This document shows positions 45,268 to 55,077 of a stretch of DNA of 64,000 bases, one piece after another. Every line of letters starts with the position of its first letter. Position 1 is the first letter of the stretch. Below the pieces are notes generated by a model that was not told the DNA's origin, did not search any database, and worked only from the letters and a program-made list of their open reading frames with translations. The stretch lies in assembly GCF_002154895.1 (NCBI RefSeq), contig NZ_MUIZ01000006.1:147087-211086 (forward strand), read 5' to 3'. The DNA comes from Lactococcus petauri (lineage in GTDB: Bacteria; Bacillota; Bacilli; Lactobacillales; Streptococcaceae). The translations under genes and the position numbers were made by a program.

Positions 45268-46402
45268 AAATAAAATTTGTGCAATCTTGTCGAATGTCAC
45301 ACGCAATGAAGAGCTCTCTCCTCTGATTGATCAACGTCCGATTGCGACATTACCCTTTGAATGTAAATACCGCTTAATTGATTTTCCTTTATCATCTTTA
45401 GCAAATGCCCATGTGAGTTCCATATTTATGACAGCTAATCAAGGAGAAACACAGTCCATTTTTGATCATATGGGTGCAGGAAGCGAATGGGGCCTTGATA
45501 GTTTTAAGAATCGCTATTTTGTCTATATTCAGCAAGATTTTCAACGTCTTAAAGAACAAGGTTTGCCTTATTTCAATCAACAGATTAATTTTTTACGGAA
45601 AGCAAAAGCAGCTTATACCGTTTTGCTGGACAGTAAATTTATCTGTAATGTTGACCTAACAGCTGTTTTAAAAATTCACAAAACTTCTGAAAAGCCAATC
45701 ACCGCAGTCTATAAGAAGGTTGCACCAGATGTAGCAGAAGCTTCAGATACCATTATTCGCTTTGACGAACATAATAAAGCCTCAAGTAGTTTTCTCTCCC
45801 AACTTACGGATGTGCAGGACAAAGAAGCGCTCAGTTTAAATATGTTTATTGTCGATACAGAATGGCTGATTGACTTTTTACAAAGAATGCAAGAAGAAGG
45901 GGAATATGCCTCCAGTTCACGCCTTTTACGTAAATATTTAGCAGAATTTGACATTAATACTTATGAATACACAGGTTATATGAGCAATATAAAGAGTATC
46001 AAGTCTTACTATGATGCTAATATGTTGATGCTTGAGCCAAGTAATTTTACGGCTTTGCTCTATGGTAATCATCCAGTGCGGACGAAAATCAACAATGAAG
46101 TGCCGACTTACTTTTCACGAGACAGCAATGTCACAAATAGTCAACTGAGCTCAGGCTGTGTTATCGAGGGTCGTGTATCAGATTCTTTAATTTCACGTCG
46201 TTCAAAAATTGAAAAAAATGCCTCAGTCGAAAAAACGATGGTCTTTACCGATAGTGAAATTAGAAGCGAAGCTAAAGTGGCCTATGCGATTGTGGATAAG
46301 CATGTAATTATTGAAAGTGGTGTGAAAGTTGAAGGAACGCCAGAACATCCTGTGGTTATTCCGAAACATACGGTTGTGACGGAAGACATTATCCAAAAGT
46401 AG
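45257..46402 (+). CDS. glgD: ADP-glucose pyrophosphorylase-like regulatory subunit
   Basis: This 381-residue GlgC homologue has lost the catalytic GGxGTRL signature (here [18 protein letters not shown]) but kept the fold, including [14 protein letters not shown] and the C-terminal hexapeptide helix. In Firmicutes it forms a heterotetramer with GlgC and raises its activity. Translation is coupled to glgC by an overlap. Confidence 0.92.
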   Translation: MKTENKICAILSNVTRNEELSPLIDQRPIATLPFECKYRLIDFPLSSLANAHVSSIFMTANQGETQSIFDHMGAGSEWGLDSFKNRYFVYIQQDFQRLKEQGLPYFNQQINFLRKAKAAYTVLLDSKFICNVDLTAVLKIHKTSEKPITAVYKKVAPDVAEASDTIIRFDEHNKASSSFLSQLTDVQDKEALSLNMFIVDTEWLIDFLQRMQEEGEYASSSRLLRKYLAEFDINTYEYTGYMSNIKSIKSYYDANMLMLEPSNFTALLYGNHPVRTKINNEVPTYFSRDSNVTNSQLSSGCVIEGRVSDSLISRRSKIEKNASVEKTMVFTDSEIRSEAKVAYAIVDKHVIIESGVKVEGTPEHPVVIPKHTVVTEDIIQK

Positions 46403-46453
46403 TCCCTTTAATGGCAAGAGGAGTCAATAATCCCAGGAAAATAAGGAGAAAAC

Positions 46454-47890
46454 ATGAAAGTATTATTTGCATCAAGTGAGTGTGCGCCATTTTTTAAGAC
46501 AGGTGGTTTAGGAGATGTCACAGGTGCCCTTCCTAAAGAACTTGCCAAAAATCCCGATATGCAGGTGGCTGTCATCTTACCTTACTATAAATATGGTATC
46601 GCTGAGCACTATAAAGCCCAAATAAAAGATGAATTTTGGGATTATGTTAATGTCGGCTGGCGTCACGAATATGTCGGCGTGAAGCGTTTGACTCAAGATA
46701 AAATCACTTATTATTTCCTAGACAACGAGAATTATTTTGGTCGTGATGAAATTTATGGTTATGGTGATGATGGAGAACGTTGGGCCTTTTTCTGCTTGGC
46801 TATTGCGCAACTGATGGAACGCTTAGCTTTTATTCCTGATATTCTTCATGTCAATGATTGCCATACAGCTATGTTGCCTTTTCTCTTGAAAGAAAAATAT
46901 CAATGGATTAATGCTTATCGTAATATAAAAACAGTACTGACCATCCACAATATTGAGTTTCAAGGAATTATGCAAGGTTCAGCTTTGTCAGAACTTTTTG
47001 GTATGGGGATGGAGCGTTATCATGAAGGTGTCGTACGGCACAATGATATGCTTAACAGTCTCAAAACAGGGATTCTCTATGCGGATCGTGTCAATACTGT
47101 TTCGCCGACATATGCCGAGGAAATTCAAACACCTGAGTTTGGCTGTGGTTTAGATCCGATCTTAAGGTATGTCTCTGATAAGCTTGTCGGTATTGTCAAC
47201 GGTATTGACTATGATGTTTATAATCCAGCCACAGATAAACGGATTGAACATCATTTTTCAAGCTCTGACTTGAAGGGTAAAGCCAAAATGAAACAGGCTT
47301 TACAAGAACGTGTAGGTCTTCCTAAAGCCGTAGATAAGCCCTTGATAGGTATTGTCAGTCGCTTGACCACTCAAAAAGGTTTTGATCTTGTTTTGGAGCG
47401 CATGGATGACATTTTAAGTCAAGATGTACAAGTCGTTATATTAGGAACAGGCTATACGGATATTGAGCAAGGTTTCCGCCACTTTTCAGAAAAATATCCT
47501 GAAAAATGTGCGGCAATCATTAGCTTTGACTTGAAGCTCGCTCAGGAAATCTATGCAGCCAGCGATTTCTTCCTGATGCCCTCGGCATTTGAGCCTTGTG
47601 GCCTTTCGCAAATGATTGCCATGCGTTACGGTACTCTTCCCATAGTCCATGAAATTGGTGGGCTCAAAGATACAGTTCAACCTTATAATCCTTATACAGC
47701 TGAAGGAACAGGATTTGGCTTTGTGGATTTTACGGGACAAGTTTTAGTGAATACCATTAATCAAGCATTAAATCTATATGCGAATGAACCAGATATTATT
47801 CAGAAGTTGAGAGTTCGTGCGATGAAGCAAGATTTTTCGTGGAAGACAAAGGCTGAGCAATACATTCATCTTTATCAAGAAATAATCTAA
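46454..47890 (+). CDS. glgA: Glycogen synthase (ADP-glucose)
   Basis: This 478-residue GT5 enzyme adds glucose from ADP-glucose to alpha-1,4 chains. It has the N-terminal FKTGGLGDV motif, HVNDCHTAMLPF, TIHNIEFQG, VNGIDYDVYNP, SRLTTQKGFDL, and the C-terminal FEPCGLSQMIAMRYG donor-site motif. AAGGAG precedes the ATG. It is the third gene of the glg operon. Confidence 0.95.
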   Translation: MKVLFASSECAPFFKTGGLGDVTGALPKELAKNPDMQVAVILPYYKYGIAEHYKAQIKDEFWDYVNVGWRHEYVGVKRLTQDKITYYFLDNENYFGRDEIYGYGDDGERWAFFCLAIAQLMERLAFIPDILHVNDCHTAMLPFLLKEKYQWINAYRNIKTVLTIHNIEFQGIMQGSALSELFGMGMERYHEGVVRHNDMLNSLKTGILYADRVNTVSPTYAEEIQTPEFGCGLDPILRYVSDKLVGIVNGIDYDVYNPATDKRIEHHFSSSDLKGKAKMKQALQERVGLPKAVDKPLIGIVSRLTTQKGFDLVLERMDDILSQDVQVVILGTGYTDIEQGFRHFSEKYPEKCAAIISFDLKLAQEIYAASDFFLMPSAFEPCGLSQMIAMRYGTLPIVHEIGGLKDTVQPYNPYTAEGTGFGFVDFTGQVLVNTINQALNLYANEPDIIQKLRVRAMKQDFSWKTKAEQYIHLYQEII

Positions 47891-47962
47891 AGAAAGCGTG
47901 TTTGTCTCTCAGAAAACCTTTCCTAAAGTAGGAATAGAAATCAAAAAGCGGAGTAAGATATA

Positions 47963-50365
47963 TTGAAGCTTTCAAAAACGCAATTTAAAAAAGACTTTGA
48001 AAAAAGGTTGACGTCCAAGTTTGCTACTGATGTAAGTAAAGCAGGTGTCACAGAAACCTTTGCAACTTTATCATCTGTTGTAAAGCAATATTATACACAG
48101 ATTTGGCAAGCTGATAATCAGTATAAAGATGAAGTGCAACAGAAGCAGACCTATTATTTTTCTATAGAATTTTTACCTGGGAAACTGCTGAAAAGCAATC
48201 TTCTTAATCTGGGTATTCTAGCAACGGTTCGCGAAGGTTTAGCAGATTTGGGCATTGATTTGGAAAAGGTCGCCCAAATAGAGCCAGATATGGCCATTGG
48301 TAATGGTGGCTTGGGCCGTTTGGCAAGTTGTTTTATGGATTCAGCAGCTTCTACAGGTTTGCCGGTGAACGGTAATGGGATACGCTACCGTTATGGCCTC
48401 TTCAAACAAAAAATAATTGACGGTTACCAAGTAGAGTTGCCAGATTCGTGGCTTAATAATGTGAATCCTTGGGAGGTGAGGCGTGCAGATAAGGCCATCG
48501 AAGTTACTTTTGGTGGTGAAGCTTGGCTAGAAGAAGATGAATCAGGCCATCTCATCCCGCGTTATCGTAATCAAGAGCGTGTGTTAGCCATACCTTACGA
48601 TACGCCCATGGTTGGCTTTGAGAATACGCGCGTAAACAATATGTGTCTGTGGCATTCTGAAGTGCCACAAGATTTGGATGTGAAATTTCAAAACATGGAA
48701 TATATGCACCAAACCTCAATGCTCTCTGCTGAGCTATATCCTGATGATTCGAATTACGATGGCCGCTTGCTTCGCCTTAAACAGGAATATTTCTTTGTAT
48801 CCGCAGGGCTTCAAAGAATCCTGCGACATTATAAGGTCAATAATGAAGCACCATTGACGCAGATTGCAGACTATGTAGCGGTGCATATCAACGATACGCA
48901 TCCTGCGCTTTGCGTCCCGGAGTTCATGCGTCTCCTCCTCGATGAGAATGGTCTGTCATGGAAACAAGCCTGGGAAATTACCGTCAAGGTAATGAGTTAT
49001 ACCAATCACACGATCCTGTCGGAAGCCTTAGAAAAGTGGCCAGAAGATATGGTACAGATGCTTTTACCAAGGCTTTATCAGATCATCAAAGAAATTGACC
49101 GTCGACGGACAGAAGAATTGACACCACGTGTAGGTGCAGAATTAGTACAAAAAACGAGTATCGTGAAAGATGGGCAAATTCATATGGCGAGCTTGGCGAT
49201 TATTGGTTCGCACTCGACAAATGGTGTGGCTAAATTACACTCGGATATTCTTAAAGATGTGGAGCTACATGACTTTTATAAATTATACCCAGAGCGTTTT
49301 AATAATAAAACTAACGGTATAGCAGATCGACGTTGGCTCCAAATTGCCAACCAAGGCTTGGCAAACTTGATTGATGAAAAGATTGGCAAAGCATGGCGTC
49401 ACGATTTGACAAAACTGGAGGCATTAAAGGCTTTTTATGAGGATGAAGCAATGCTGAAAGAACTTTTAGCGGTCAAGCTTCAAAATAAAAAAGACTTAGC
49501 TGTGTTAATTAAAGAAAAAAATGGTGTTGAAGTAAATCCTGAAGCGATTTTCGATGTACAGGTCAAGCGGCTGCATGCTTATAAACGCCAACTTTTAAAT
49601 TTGCTTCACATCCTAAAACTCTATTTTGATATCAAAGATCAGCCTGACTTAGAAATGGTTCCACGTGTCTTTATTTTTGGTGCAAAAGCTGCGCCCGGTT
49701 ATCATTATGCCAAAAGCATTATCAAAGCGATTAATGAAATAGCTGATATGATTAATTCAGATCCAGTAGTTAAGGATCGAATCAAAGTAATCTTTATGGA
49801 AAACTACAATGTGAGTCTTGCCGAAAGTATCATTCCAGCAGCAGATGTGGGGGAACAAATCTCATTAGCATCAAAAGAAGCCTCAGGCACTTCAAATATG
49901 AAGTTTATGCTCAATGGTGCTCTCACAATGGCGACCTTAGACGGGGCAAATATTGAGATTAAAGAAGCTTGTGGAGATGAAAATATCTTCATCTTTGGGT
50001 TAACCAAAGATAAAGTGTATGAGTACTACAAAAATGGCAACTACAATGCGCGTGATATTTACGAACAAAATCCAGTAGTACATCGTATACTCAACGCTTT
50101 CATTGACGGAACCATTCCTAATATTACGAATGAAGGGCCTGAAATATTTGATTCACTCACAGCCTTTAATGATGAATATTTCTTATTGCGCGATTTTAAT
50201 GATTATGTCCGCGCTCAGAAGGAACTTGAAGCACTTTATCGTGAGCCTAAAGCTTGGGCACAGGCAAGTTTGATGAACATTGCGACTTCCGGTATTTTCT
50301 CCTCTGACCGTACTATACGCCAGTATGCCGAAGATATTTGGTTTATTAAAGAAAAAAGTGAGTAA
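47963..50365 (+). CDS. glgP: Glycogen/starch phosphorylase
   Basis: This 800-residue GT35 phosphorylase releases glucose-1-phosphate from glycogen ends using PLP. It has NGGLGRLASCFMDS, HINDTHPAL, KRLHAYKRQLLN, KAAPGYHYAK and the PLP-lysine motif EASGTSNMKFMLNG. The TTG start at 47963 is supported by GCGGAG upstream. The pairing of synthesis and phosphorolysis genes is usual in Firmicute glg operons. A hairpin terminator follows at 50384. Confidence 0.95.
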   Translation: MKLSKTQFKKDFEKRLTSKFATDVSKAGVTETFATLSSVVKQYYTQIWQADNQYKDEVQQKQTYYFSIEFLPGKLLKSNLLNLGILATVREGLADLGIDLEKVAQIEPDMAIGNGGLGRLASCFMDSAASTGLPVNGNGIRYRYGLFKQKIIDGYQVELPDSWLNNVNPWEVRRADKAIEVTFGGEAWLEEDESGHLIPRYRNQERVLAIPYDTPMVGFENTRVNNMCLWHSEVPQDLDVKFQNMEYMHQTSMLSAELYPDDSNYDGRLLRLKQEYFFVSAGLQRILRHYKVNNEAPLTQIADYVAVHINDTHPALCVPEFMRLLLDENGLSWKQAWEITVKVMSYTNHTILSEALEKWPEDMVQMLLPRLYQIIKEIDRRRTEELTPRVGAELVQKTSIVKDGQIHMASLAIIGSHSTNGVAKLHSDILKDVELHDFYKLYPERFNNKTNGIADRRWLQIANQGLANLIDEKIGKAWRHDLTKLEALKAFYEDEAMLKELLAVKLQNKKDLAVLIKEKNGVEVNPEAIFDVQVKRLHAYKRQLLNLLHILKLYFDIKDQPDLEMVPRVFIFGAKAAPGYHYAKSIIKAINEIADMINSDPVVKDRIKVIFMENYNVSLAESIIPAADVGEQISLASKEASGTSNMKFMLNGALTMATLDGANIEIKEACGDENIFIFGLTKDKVYEYYKNGNYNARDIYEQNPVVHRILNAFIDGTIPNITNEGPEIFDSLTAFNDEYFLLRDFNDYVRAQKELEALYREPKAWAQASLMNIATSGIFSSDRTIRQYAEDIWFIKEKSE

Positions 50366-50383
50366 AGCTGTAAGACTGTGCCA

Positions 50384-50420
50384 GTAAAAAAGGAAAGAAA
50401 AATACTCTTTCCTTTTTTAC
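50384..50420 (+). terminator. Perfect 15-bp hairpin between glgP and the GH13 gene
   Basis: GTAAAAAAGGAAAGA (50384-50398) and its exact complement (50406-50420) form a long A/T-rich hairpin in the 100-bp gap. It can act as a terminator or as a processing site that lowers GH13 expression. Confidence 0.7.
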
Positions 50421-50466
50421 GCATAGAAGAGAGCATATCATGCAAACAAATGAAGGGAGGGTAAAA

Positions 50467-52284
50467 ATGTATTATTATAATTCTTGGGATGCAGACTTCA
50501 AACAACCTTTCGGGGCAATTCAAGTGGGGCAGATTATGAAGGTAAATCTGCAAACCGACAAGGAAAATGTTACTGCCAAGTTTATCATTCGACGTGACTT
50601 CGGTGCCCGCTCGGAGTTTGATATGCAAAAGTTAGAGGGAGGAATTTTTAGTGCTTCTGTCAAGTTCGATGTTGGGCAAGGGCTTTACTACTATTATTTT
50701 GAAATCAGTGAACCAACGGATTGGGGCATCAAAAAGTTTTACTATGGCTGTAGCGGTCTTGGTGGTGAAGGCGTACTTTATATGAATGAAAATGATGTAC
50801 GCCCCTATCAAGCCACTATTTTCTCCTCAAAGGATGTCGCACCAGCATGGTATCGGGAAGCCGTCTTTTATCAAATATTTCCGGATCGTTTTCATAATGG
50901 CAATCCAGAAGGTAAAATTAATCATCCCAAACCTAATTCCTTCATTTATGCGACTAAAGAAGACACGCCGCTTTATGTCAAGGATGAAGCAGGTGACGTT
51001 GTACGGTGGGATTTCTTTGGTGGCAATATTCGTGGCATTATCGAAAAGATACCTTACCTGAAAGAACTGGGGGTAACCGCACTTTATCTTAATCCTATTT
51101 TTTCAGCAACCAGCAATCATCGTTATGATACCAATGACTATCTGCAAATAGATAGCATGCTAGGCACAGAAGAAGATTTTCAAGAATTAGTGGACGTTCT
51201 TCACACAGAAAATATGCGTATCGTTCTGGATGGTGTTTTTTCCCATGTGGGTAAGGACTCACGCTATTTTAATCTCTCGGGTCAATATGGAAGCGATGTA
51301 GGTGCAGCTAAAAATCCGGACAGTCGTTACATGGATTGGTTTAAATTTACAGAATATCCGATGAATTATAAATCATGGTGGGGGATTAAAGATCTTCCAG
51401 AAGTGGATAAAGACAACCCTTCATTTCGGGATTTTATCTATGGGGATACACATTCGGTCTTAGCCAAGTGGAATCAGTTTGGCATAGATGGCTGGCGTTT
51501 GGATGTGGCGGATGAACTTCCAGACAGTTTTATTCGGGGCATCCGCAAAAATTTGTCCCGCTATCCAGAGACGATTCTTATCGGTGAAGTTTGGGAAGAT
51601 GCCTCTAATAAGATTTCCTATGGGCAACGACGTAACTATATTTTGGGTGACAGTTTGCAAGCCGTGATGAATTATCCCTTTCGTGACTTAATTATTGCTT
51701 ATCTTACAATGACTAAAACTGCTCAAGAGCTTGCCTATCAAATGCTGGTTTTGAGTGAAAACTATCCGCACGATATTTTTTATAATAATTTTAATAACCT
51801 TGGTACACACGACACGGAACGTATCTTGACGATGGTCGGTGATGAAGCAAATGATTTGGCTGTAGGAATGCTCTTTAGTCTTCCTGGTGTACCTTGTGTC
51901 TATTATGGTGATGAAGCTGGGCTAACCGGCCGTAAGGATCCAAAAAACAGAAAATATTTCCCGTGGGATAATATTCATGAGCTGACTTATGATTTGTATC
52001 ATCAGTGGATTGCCAAGCGTCATTCAGAAAAGACACTCACTCAAGGAAAATTTACTACGTTTTTCCAAGGAGATGTTTTAGGAATTTTACGCTACACAGA
52101 TTGCGAAGCTTTAGTCTACGTTATTAATCCAACAGATGCAGAAGTCAAGCTAGCATTTAAAGAAATTCATTTTCTGCAAAAGGTTTCTTTCACTGAGCGA
52201 CTGGTGGACTACCTTGATGAACTTATCCTTCCAGCAAAATCAGGGCAGGATTTTAAGATAATCAAGGTAGAAAATAAGATTTAA
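50467..52284 (+). CDS. GH13 alpha-glycosidase (neopullulanase/cyclomaltodextrinase-like)
   Basis: This 605-residue cytoplasmic enzyme (no signal peptide) has an N-terminal beta-domain (residues 1-125) like that of neopullulanases and a GH13 barrel. Motifs include VLDGVFSHVG, DGWRLDVADEL (nucleophile Asp), ILIGEVWED (acid/base Glu) and NLGTHDTERIL. ATG 50467 is chosen because GGGAGG lies just upstream; an in-frame ATG at 50440 has none. It probably trims maltodextrin or glycogen branches for GlgP. No GlgB was found beside it. Confidence 0.88.
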   Translation: MYYYNSWDADFKQPFGAIQVGQIMKVNLQTDKENVTAKFIIRRDFGARSEFDMQKLEGGIFSASVKFDVGQGLYYYYFEISEPTDWGIKKFYYGCSGLGGEGVLYMNENDVRPYQATIFSSKDVAPAWYREAVFYQIFPDRFHNGNPEGKINHPKPNSFIYATKEDTPLYVKDEAGDVVRWDFFGGNIRGIIEKIPYLKELGVTALYLNPIFSATSNHRYDTNDYLQIDSMLGTEEDFQELVDVLHTENMRIVLDGVFSHVGKDSRYFNLSGQYGSDVGAAKNPDSRYMDWFKFTEYPMNYKSWWGIKDLPEVDKDNPSFRDFIYGDTHSVLAKWNQFGIDGWRLDVADELPDSFIRGIRKNLSRYPETILIGEVWEDASNKISYGQRRNYILGDSLQAVMNYPFRDLIIAYLTMTKTAQELAYQMLVLSENYPHDIFYNNFNNLGTHDTERILTMVGDEANDLAVGMLFSLPGVPCVYYGDEAGLTGRKDPKNRKYFPWDNIHELTYDLYHQWIAKRHSEKTLTQGKFTTFFQGDVLGILRYTDCEALVYVINPTDAEVKLAFKEIHFLQKVSFTERLVDYLDELILPAKSGQDFKIIKVENKI

Positions 52285-52290
52285 AAAGAA

Positions 52291-52319
52291 ATACTGCTGT
52301 CAAAAGCAGTGTTTTTTCG
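52291..52319 (+). terminator. Terminator after the GH13 gene
   Basis: AAATACTGCT pairs with AGCAGTGTTT (one G-U pair) around GTCAAA, followed by T's. Confidence 0.8.
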
Positions 52320-52491
52320 TGTCAATTTGAACACTAAAGATGATGCTGTATAAGAAATGTATCAGAATCTTAAATTTATAAACAAATTCCTTTTCGATAC
52401 GCTTTCATAGTGTTACAATGAATTGTAATTAATTTTTTGTTAGTCTCGAAAATTGTGTACTTTTACCTTTATTCGAGCAATAGGAGGCTTT

Positions 52492-53940
52492 ATGTTGACA
52501 ATTGAAACTCTCGCGCGTTTCCAGTTTGGCATGACCACAATCTTCCACTTTTTCTTTGTTCCCCTTTCGATAGGGTTAACATTGATGACCTTTATTATGG
52601 AAGCATTGTATGTTAAAACGGGCGATGAGAAATGGAAAACACGTACCAAATTCTTTGGTGCAATCATGCTATTATCTTTTGCCGTCGGAGTCGTGACTGG
52701 TATTATTCAGGAATTCCAATTTGGGATGAACTGGTCAGACTATTCACGATTTGTCGGTGATATCTTTGGAGCACCACTTGCTGTAGAAGCACTGCTTGCA
52801 TTCTTTATGGAATCAACATTCTTGGGTGTTTGGATGTTTGGTTGGGACCGTATAGGCAAAAAGTTGCACTTGGCGGCACTTGGATTAGTTATGGTCGGAA
52901 CTTGGCTTTCTTCACTTTGGATTTTGGCAGCGAACAGCTTCATGCAAAATCCAGTGGGCTATGAAGTTATTGATGGTCGTGCAACATTGACCAGTTTCTC
53001 AGCTTTATTGACAAACCCACAAACAACCTTAGAATTTACCCACGTTATCACAGGGTCATTCTTAACTGGTGGATTTGCGGTTGCCGGTATCTCTGCATTC
53101 CAAATCCTTAAAAAACGTGAAGCTGATTTCTTTAAACCAGCTTTGCGTTTAGGACTCTTAGTTGCTTTGATCGGTGCGATGGGGAACTTCGTGGCTGGTG
53201 ACCAACAAATGTTGGAAGTTAAAAACACTCAACCGATGAAATTCTCAGCGACAGAGGGTGTTTATGAAACAACAGAGGACCCAGCAGCTTGGGACATGAT
53301 TGCTTTCTTTAACGAAGCTGATCACAAGTCTGTTTTCGGGGTGCGCATACCGTACGTGCTGTCAATCTTGACCTACCACCGTCCTTCAGGTTCAGTTGAG
53401 GGGATGAATCAAATCAACAAGGAACTAGAAGCTAAATATGGTGATCATCTGAATTACTATCCACCAGTTACAGTTCTCTTCTATACATTCCGTATTATGG
53501 CTGGTTTGAGCATGTACTTCATGTTAATTTCAGCTCTTGGGCTCTTCTGGACACGCCGTAAGAAACCTTGGATGTATGAAAAACCTGGAATGATGCGTCT
53601 TTATGGTTGGTCAATGTTCTTACCATTCCTTGCCATCACTTCTGGTTGGTTGGTAACTGAGTTGGGACGTTATCCATGGACTGTATATGGACTCTTTACC
53701 ATCAAAGACTCTGTTTCACCTAACGTTTCAGTAGGAAGTTTACTCTTCTCAAATATCGTTTACTTCCTTCTTTTCTGTGTCTTAGGTACAATCATGATTA
53801 TCTTGACCCGCCGTATTATGCGTGACAGTGCACATAAGGCAGAAACAGCTTATGTTGATTTAGATCCATTCAGTAGCCATAATCTTGGGAAAGACAAGCA
53901 TTCTAAATCAGAAGAAAAAGAAGAGGAGGCTTTGAAATGA
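52492..53940 (+). CDS. cydA: Cytochrome bd ubiquinol/menaquinol oxidase subunit I
   Basis: This 482-residue, nine-helix membrane subunit holds haems b558, b595 and d and reduces O2 with menaquinol. Family residues are visible: His in TTIFHFFFVPLS, AVEALLAFFMESTFLG (Glu pair), HVITGSFLTGG, a short Q-loop with KNTQPMKFSATEG, and GWLVTELGRYPW. ATG 52492 follows TAGGAGG; the longer in-frame start is upstream of that site. The leader holds a possible CTCGAA/TTCGAG hairpin (52445-52477) and an extended -10 (TGTTACAAT, about 52412-52420). Confidence 0.96.
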   Translation: MLTIETLARFQFGMTTIFHFFFVPLSIGLTLMTFIMEALYVKTGDEKWKTRTKFFGAIMLLSFAVGVVTGIIQEFQFGMNWSDYSRFVGDIFGAPLAVEALLAFFMESTFLGVWMFGWDRIGKKLHLAALGLVMVGTWLSSLWILAANSFMQNPVGYEVIDGRATLTSFSALLTNPQTTLEFTHVITGSFLTGGFAVAGISAFQILKKREADFFKPALRLGLLVALIGAMGNFVAGDQQMLEVKNTQPMKFSATEGVYETTEDPAAWDMIAFFNEADHKSVFGVRIPYVLSILTYHRPSGSVEGMNQINKELEAKYGDHLNYYPPVTVLFYTFRIMAGLSMYFMLISALGLFWTRRKKPWMYEKPGMMRLYGWSMFLPFLAITSGWLVTELGRYPWTVYGLFTIKDSVSPNVSVGSLLFSNIVYFLLFCVLGTIMIILTRRIMRDSAHKAETAYVDLDPFSSHNLGKDKHSKSEEKEEEALK

Positions 53941-54932
53941 GCGGATTACAATTATTTTGGTTTATCTTAATTGCAGTGCTCTTTGGGGGATTCTTCTTCC
54001 TCGAAGGCTTCGACTTTGGTGTAGGAATGAGCGTTTTGGCTTTGGCACGCAATAAACGTGAAGTCAACCAAGCAATTGCTACAATCGGTCCTTTCTGGGA
54101 TATGAACGAAGTATGGCTCTTGACAGCCGGCGGTGCCATGTTTGCAAGCTTCCCTTATTGGTATGCTTCACTTTTCTCTGGCTATTATAATATCTTATTA
54201 TTAATACTCGCCTGCTTGATTTTACGTGGGGTAACCTTTGAGTTCCGTCACCGTAGTGAATCAGAAAAAGTAGAGCGTGGCTGGGAAATAATTTTAGGAG
54301 TGACAAGCTTCTTTATTCCTTTCTTGTTTGGGCTTATGTTTACCAGCATGATTCAAGGTGTTCCGATGGATGCACGCGGTGATATTTATGCCAGCTTCAC
54401 AACATATGTAAACCCACTTTCGCTTGTTGGTGGTGTTGCTGTAGCTTTGATGAGTTTCTTGCATGGTTTGAACTACATTGCTTTGAAGACAGAAGGAAAC
54501 ATGCGCAAACGTGCGAATGACCTTGCAAACAAACTTTACTTTGTGCTTTATGCAGGTGAAGTTGTCTTTGCTCTCTTGATTGCTATGAAGACAGATTTCA
54601 TTGAAAAACATGCAGCTTTAACAATTGGCTTGTTAGCCGTTATCGTTCTCTTGACTGTTTTTGCACATGTTTCGGTTGCTAAAAAACGTGAAATGTCAGC
54701 ATTCTTATCTTCTGGTTTGACTTTCCTTGCATTGGTTGCTTTACTTTTCCAAGGGTTGTTCCCACGTGTAATGATCGCTGAAAATCCGGCTTACAGCATC
54801 TTGATTAAGGATGCAAGCTCAACACACTATACTTTGACAACCATGTCCTACATCACAATAGCAATCTTGCCATTTGTGCTTGCTTATATGGCTTGGACTT
54901 ACTACATTTTCAGAAAACGTATCAGTGAATAA
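53937..54932 (+). CDS. cydB: Cytochrome bd oxidase subunit II
   Basis: This 331-residue multi-pass partner of CydA shows LFGGFFFLEGFDFGVGM at the N-terminus, PFWDMNEVWLLTAGGAMFA, and the typical second half ending in the membrane-spanning TTMSYITIAILPFVLAYMAW. It overlaps cydA by 4 nt (ATGA). A terminator follows, separating it from cydDC. In lactococci the oxidase is active when haem is supplied, because haem synthesis is absent. Confidence 0.95.
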   Translation: MSGLQLFWFILIAVLFGGFFFLEGFDFGVGMSVLALARNKREVNQAIATIGPFWDMNEVWLLTAGGAMFASFPYWYASLFSGYYNILLLILACLILRGVTFEFRHRSESEKVERGWEIILGVTSFFIPFLFGLMFTSMIQGVPMDARGDIYASFTTYVNPLSLVGGVAVALMSFLHGLNYIALKTEGNMRKRANDLANKLYFVLYAGEVVFALLIAMKTDFIEKHAALTIGLLAVIVLLTVFAHVSVAKKREMSAFLSSGLTFLALVALLFQGLFPRVMIAENPAYSILIKDASSTHYTLTTMSYITIAILPFVLAYMAWTYYIFRKRISE

Positions 54933-54940
54933 TTGATTCT

Positions 54941-54967
54941 AAAATTCCTTTTTTAAAGGAATTTTTT
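54941..54967 (+). terminator. Terminator after cydB
   Basis: AAAATTCCTTT pairs with AAAGGAATTTT around TTT, then T's. Confidence 0.85.
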
Positions 54968-55031
54968 ATTAGACAAAAGTGAAGAAGAGCATGAATTTAT
55001 AAGCAGTTTCAAAGGCTTGATACTCATATTT

Positions 55032-55040
55032 TGTTATAAT
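55032..55040 (+). promoter_or_regulatory. Extended -10 promoter for cydDC
   Basis: TGTTATAAT places TATAAT at 55035-55040, 38 nt before the cydD ATG. Thus cydDC has a promoter separate from cydAB. Confidence 0.6.
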
Positions 55041-55077
55041 AAAAGTTATCATATGAATAAGAATAGGTAATTAAAAA

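Noticed and set aside
52285..52491. Rex-type operator upstream of cydA
   Set aside because: No TTGTGA-6-TCACAA-like sequence was found; only a weak CTCGAA/TTCGAG hairpin is present.
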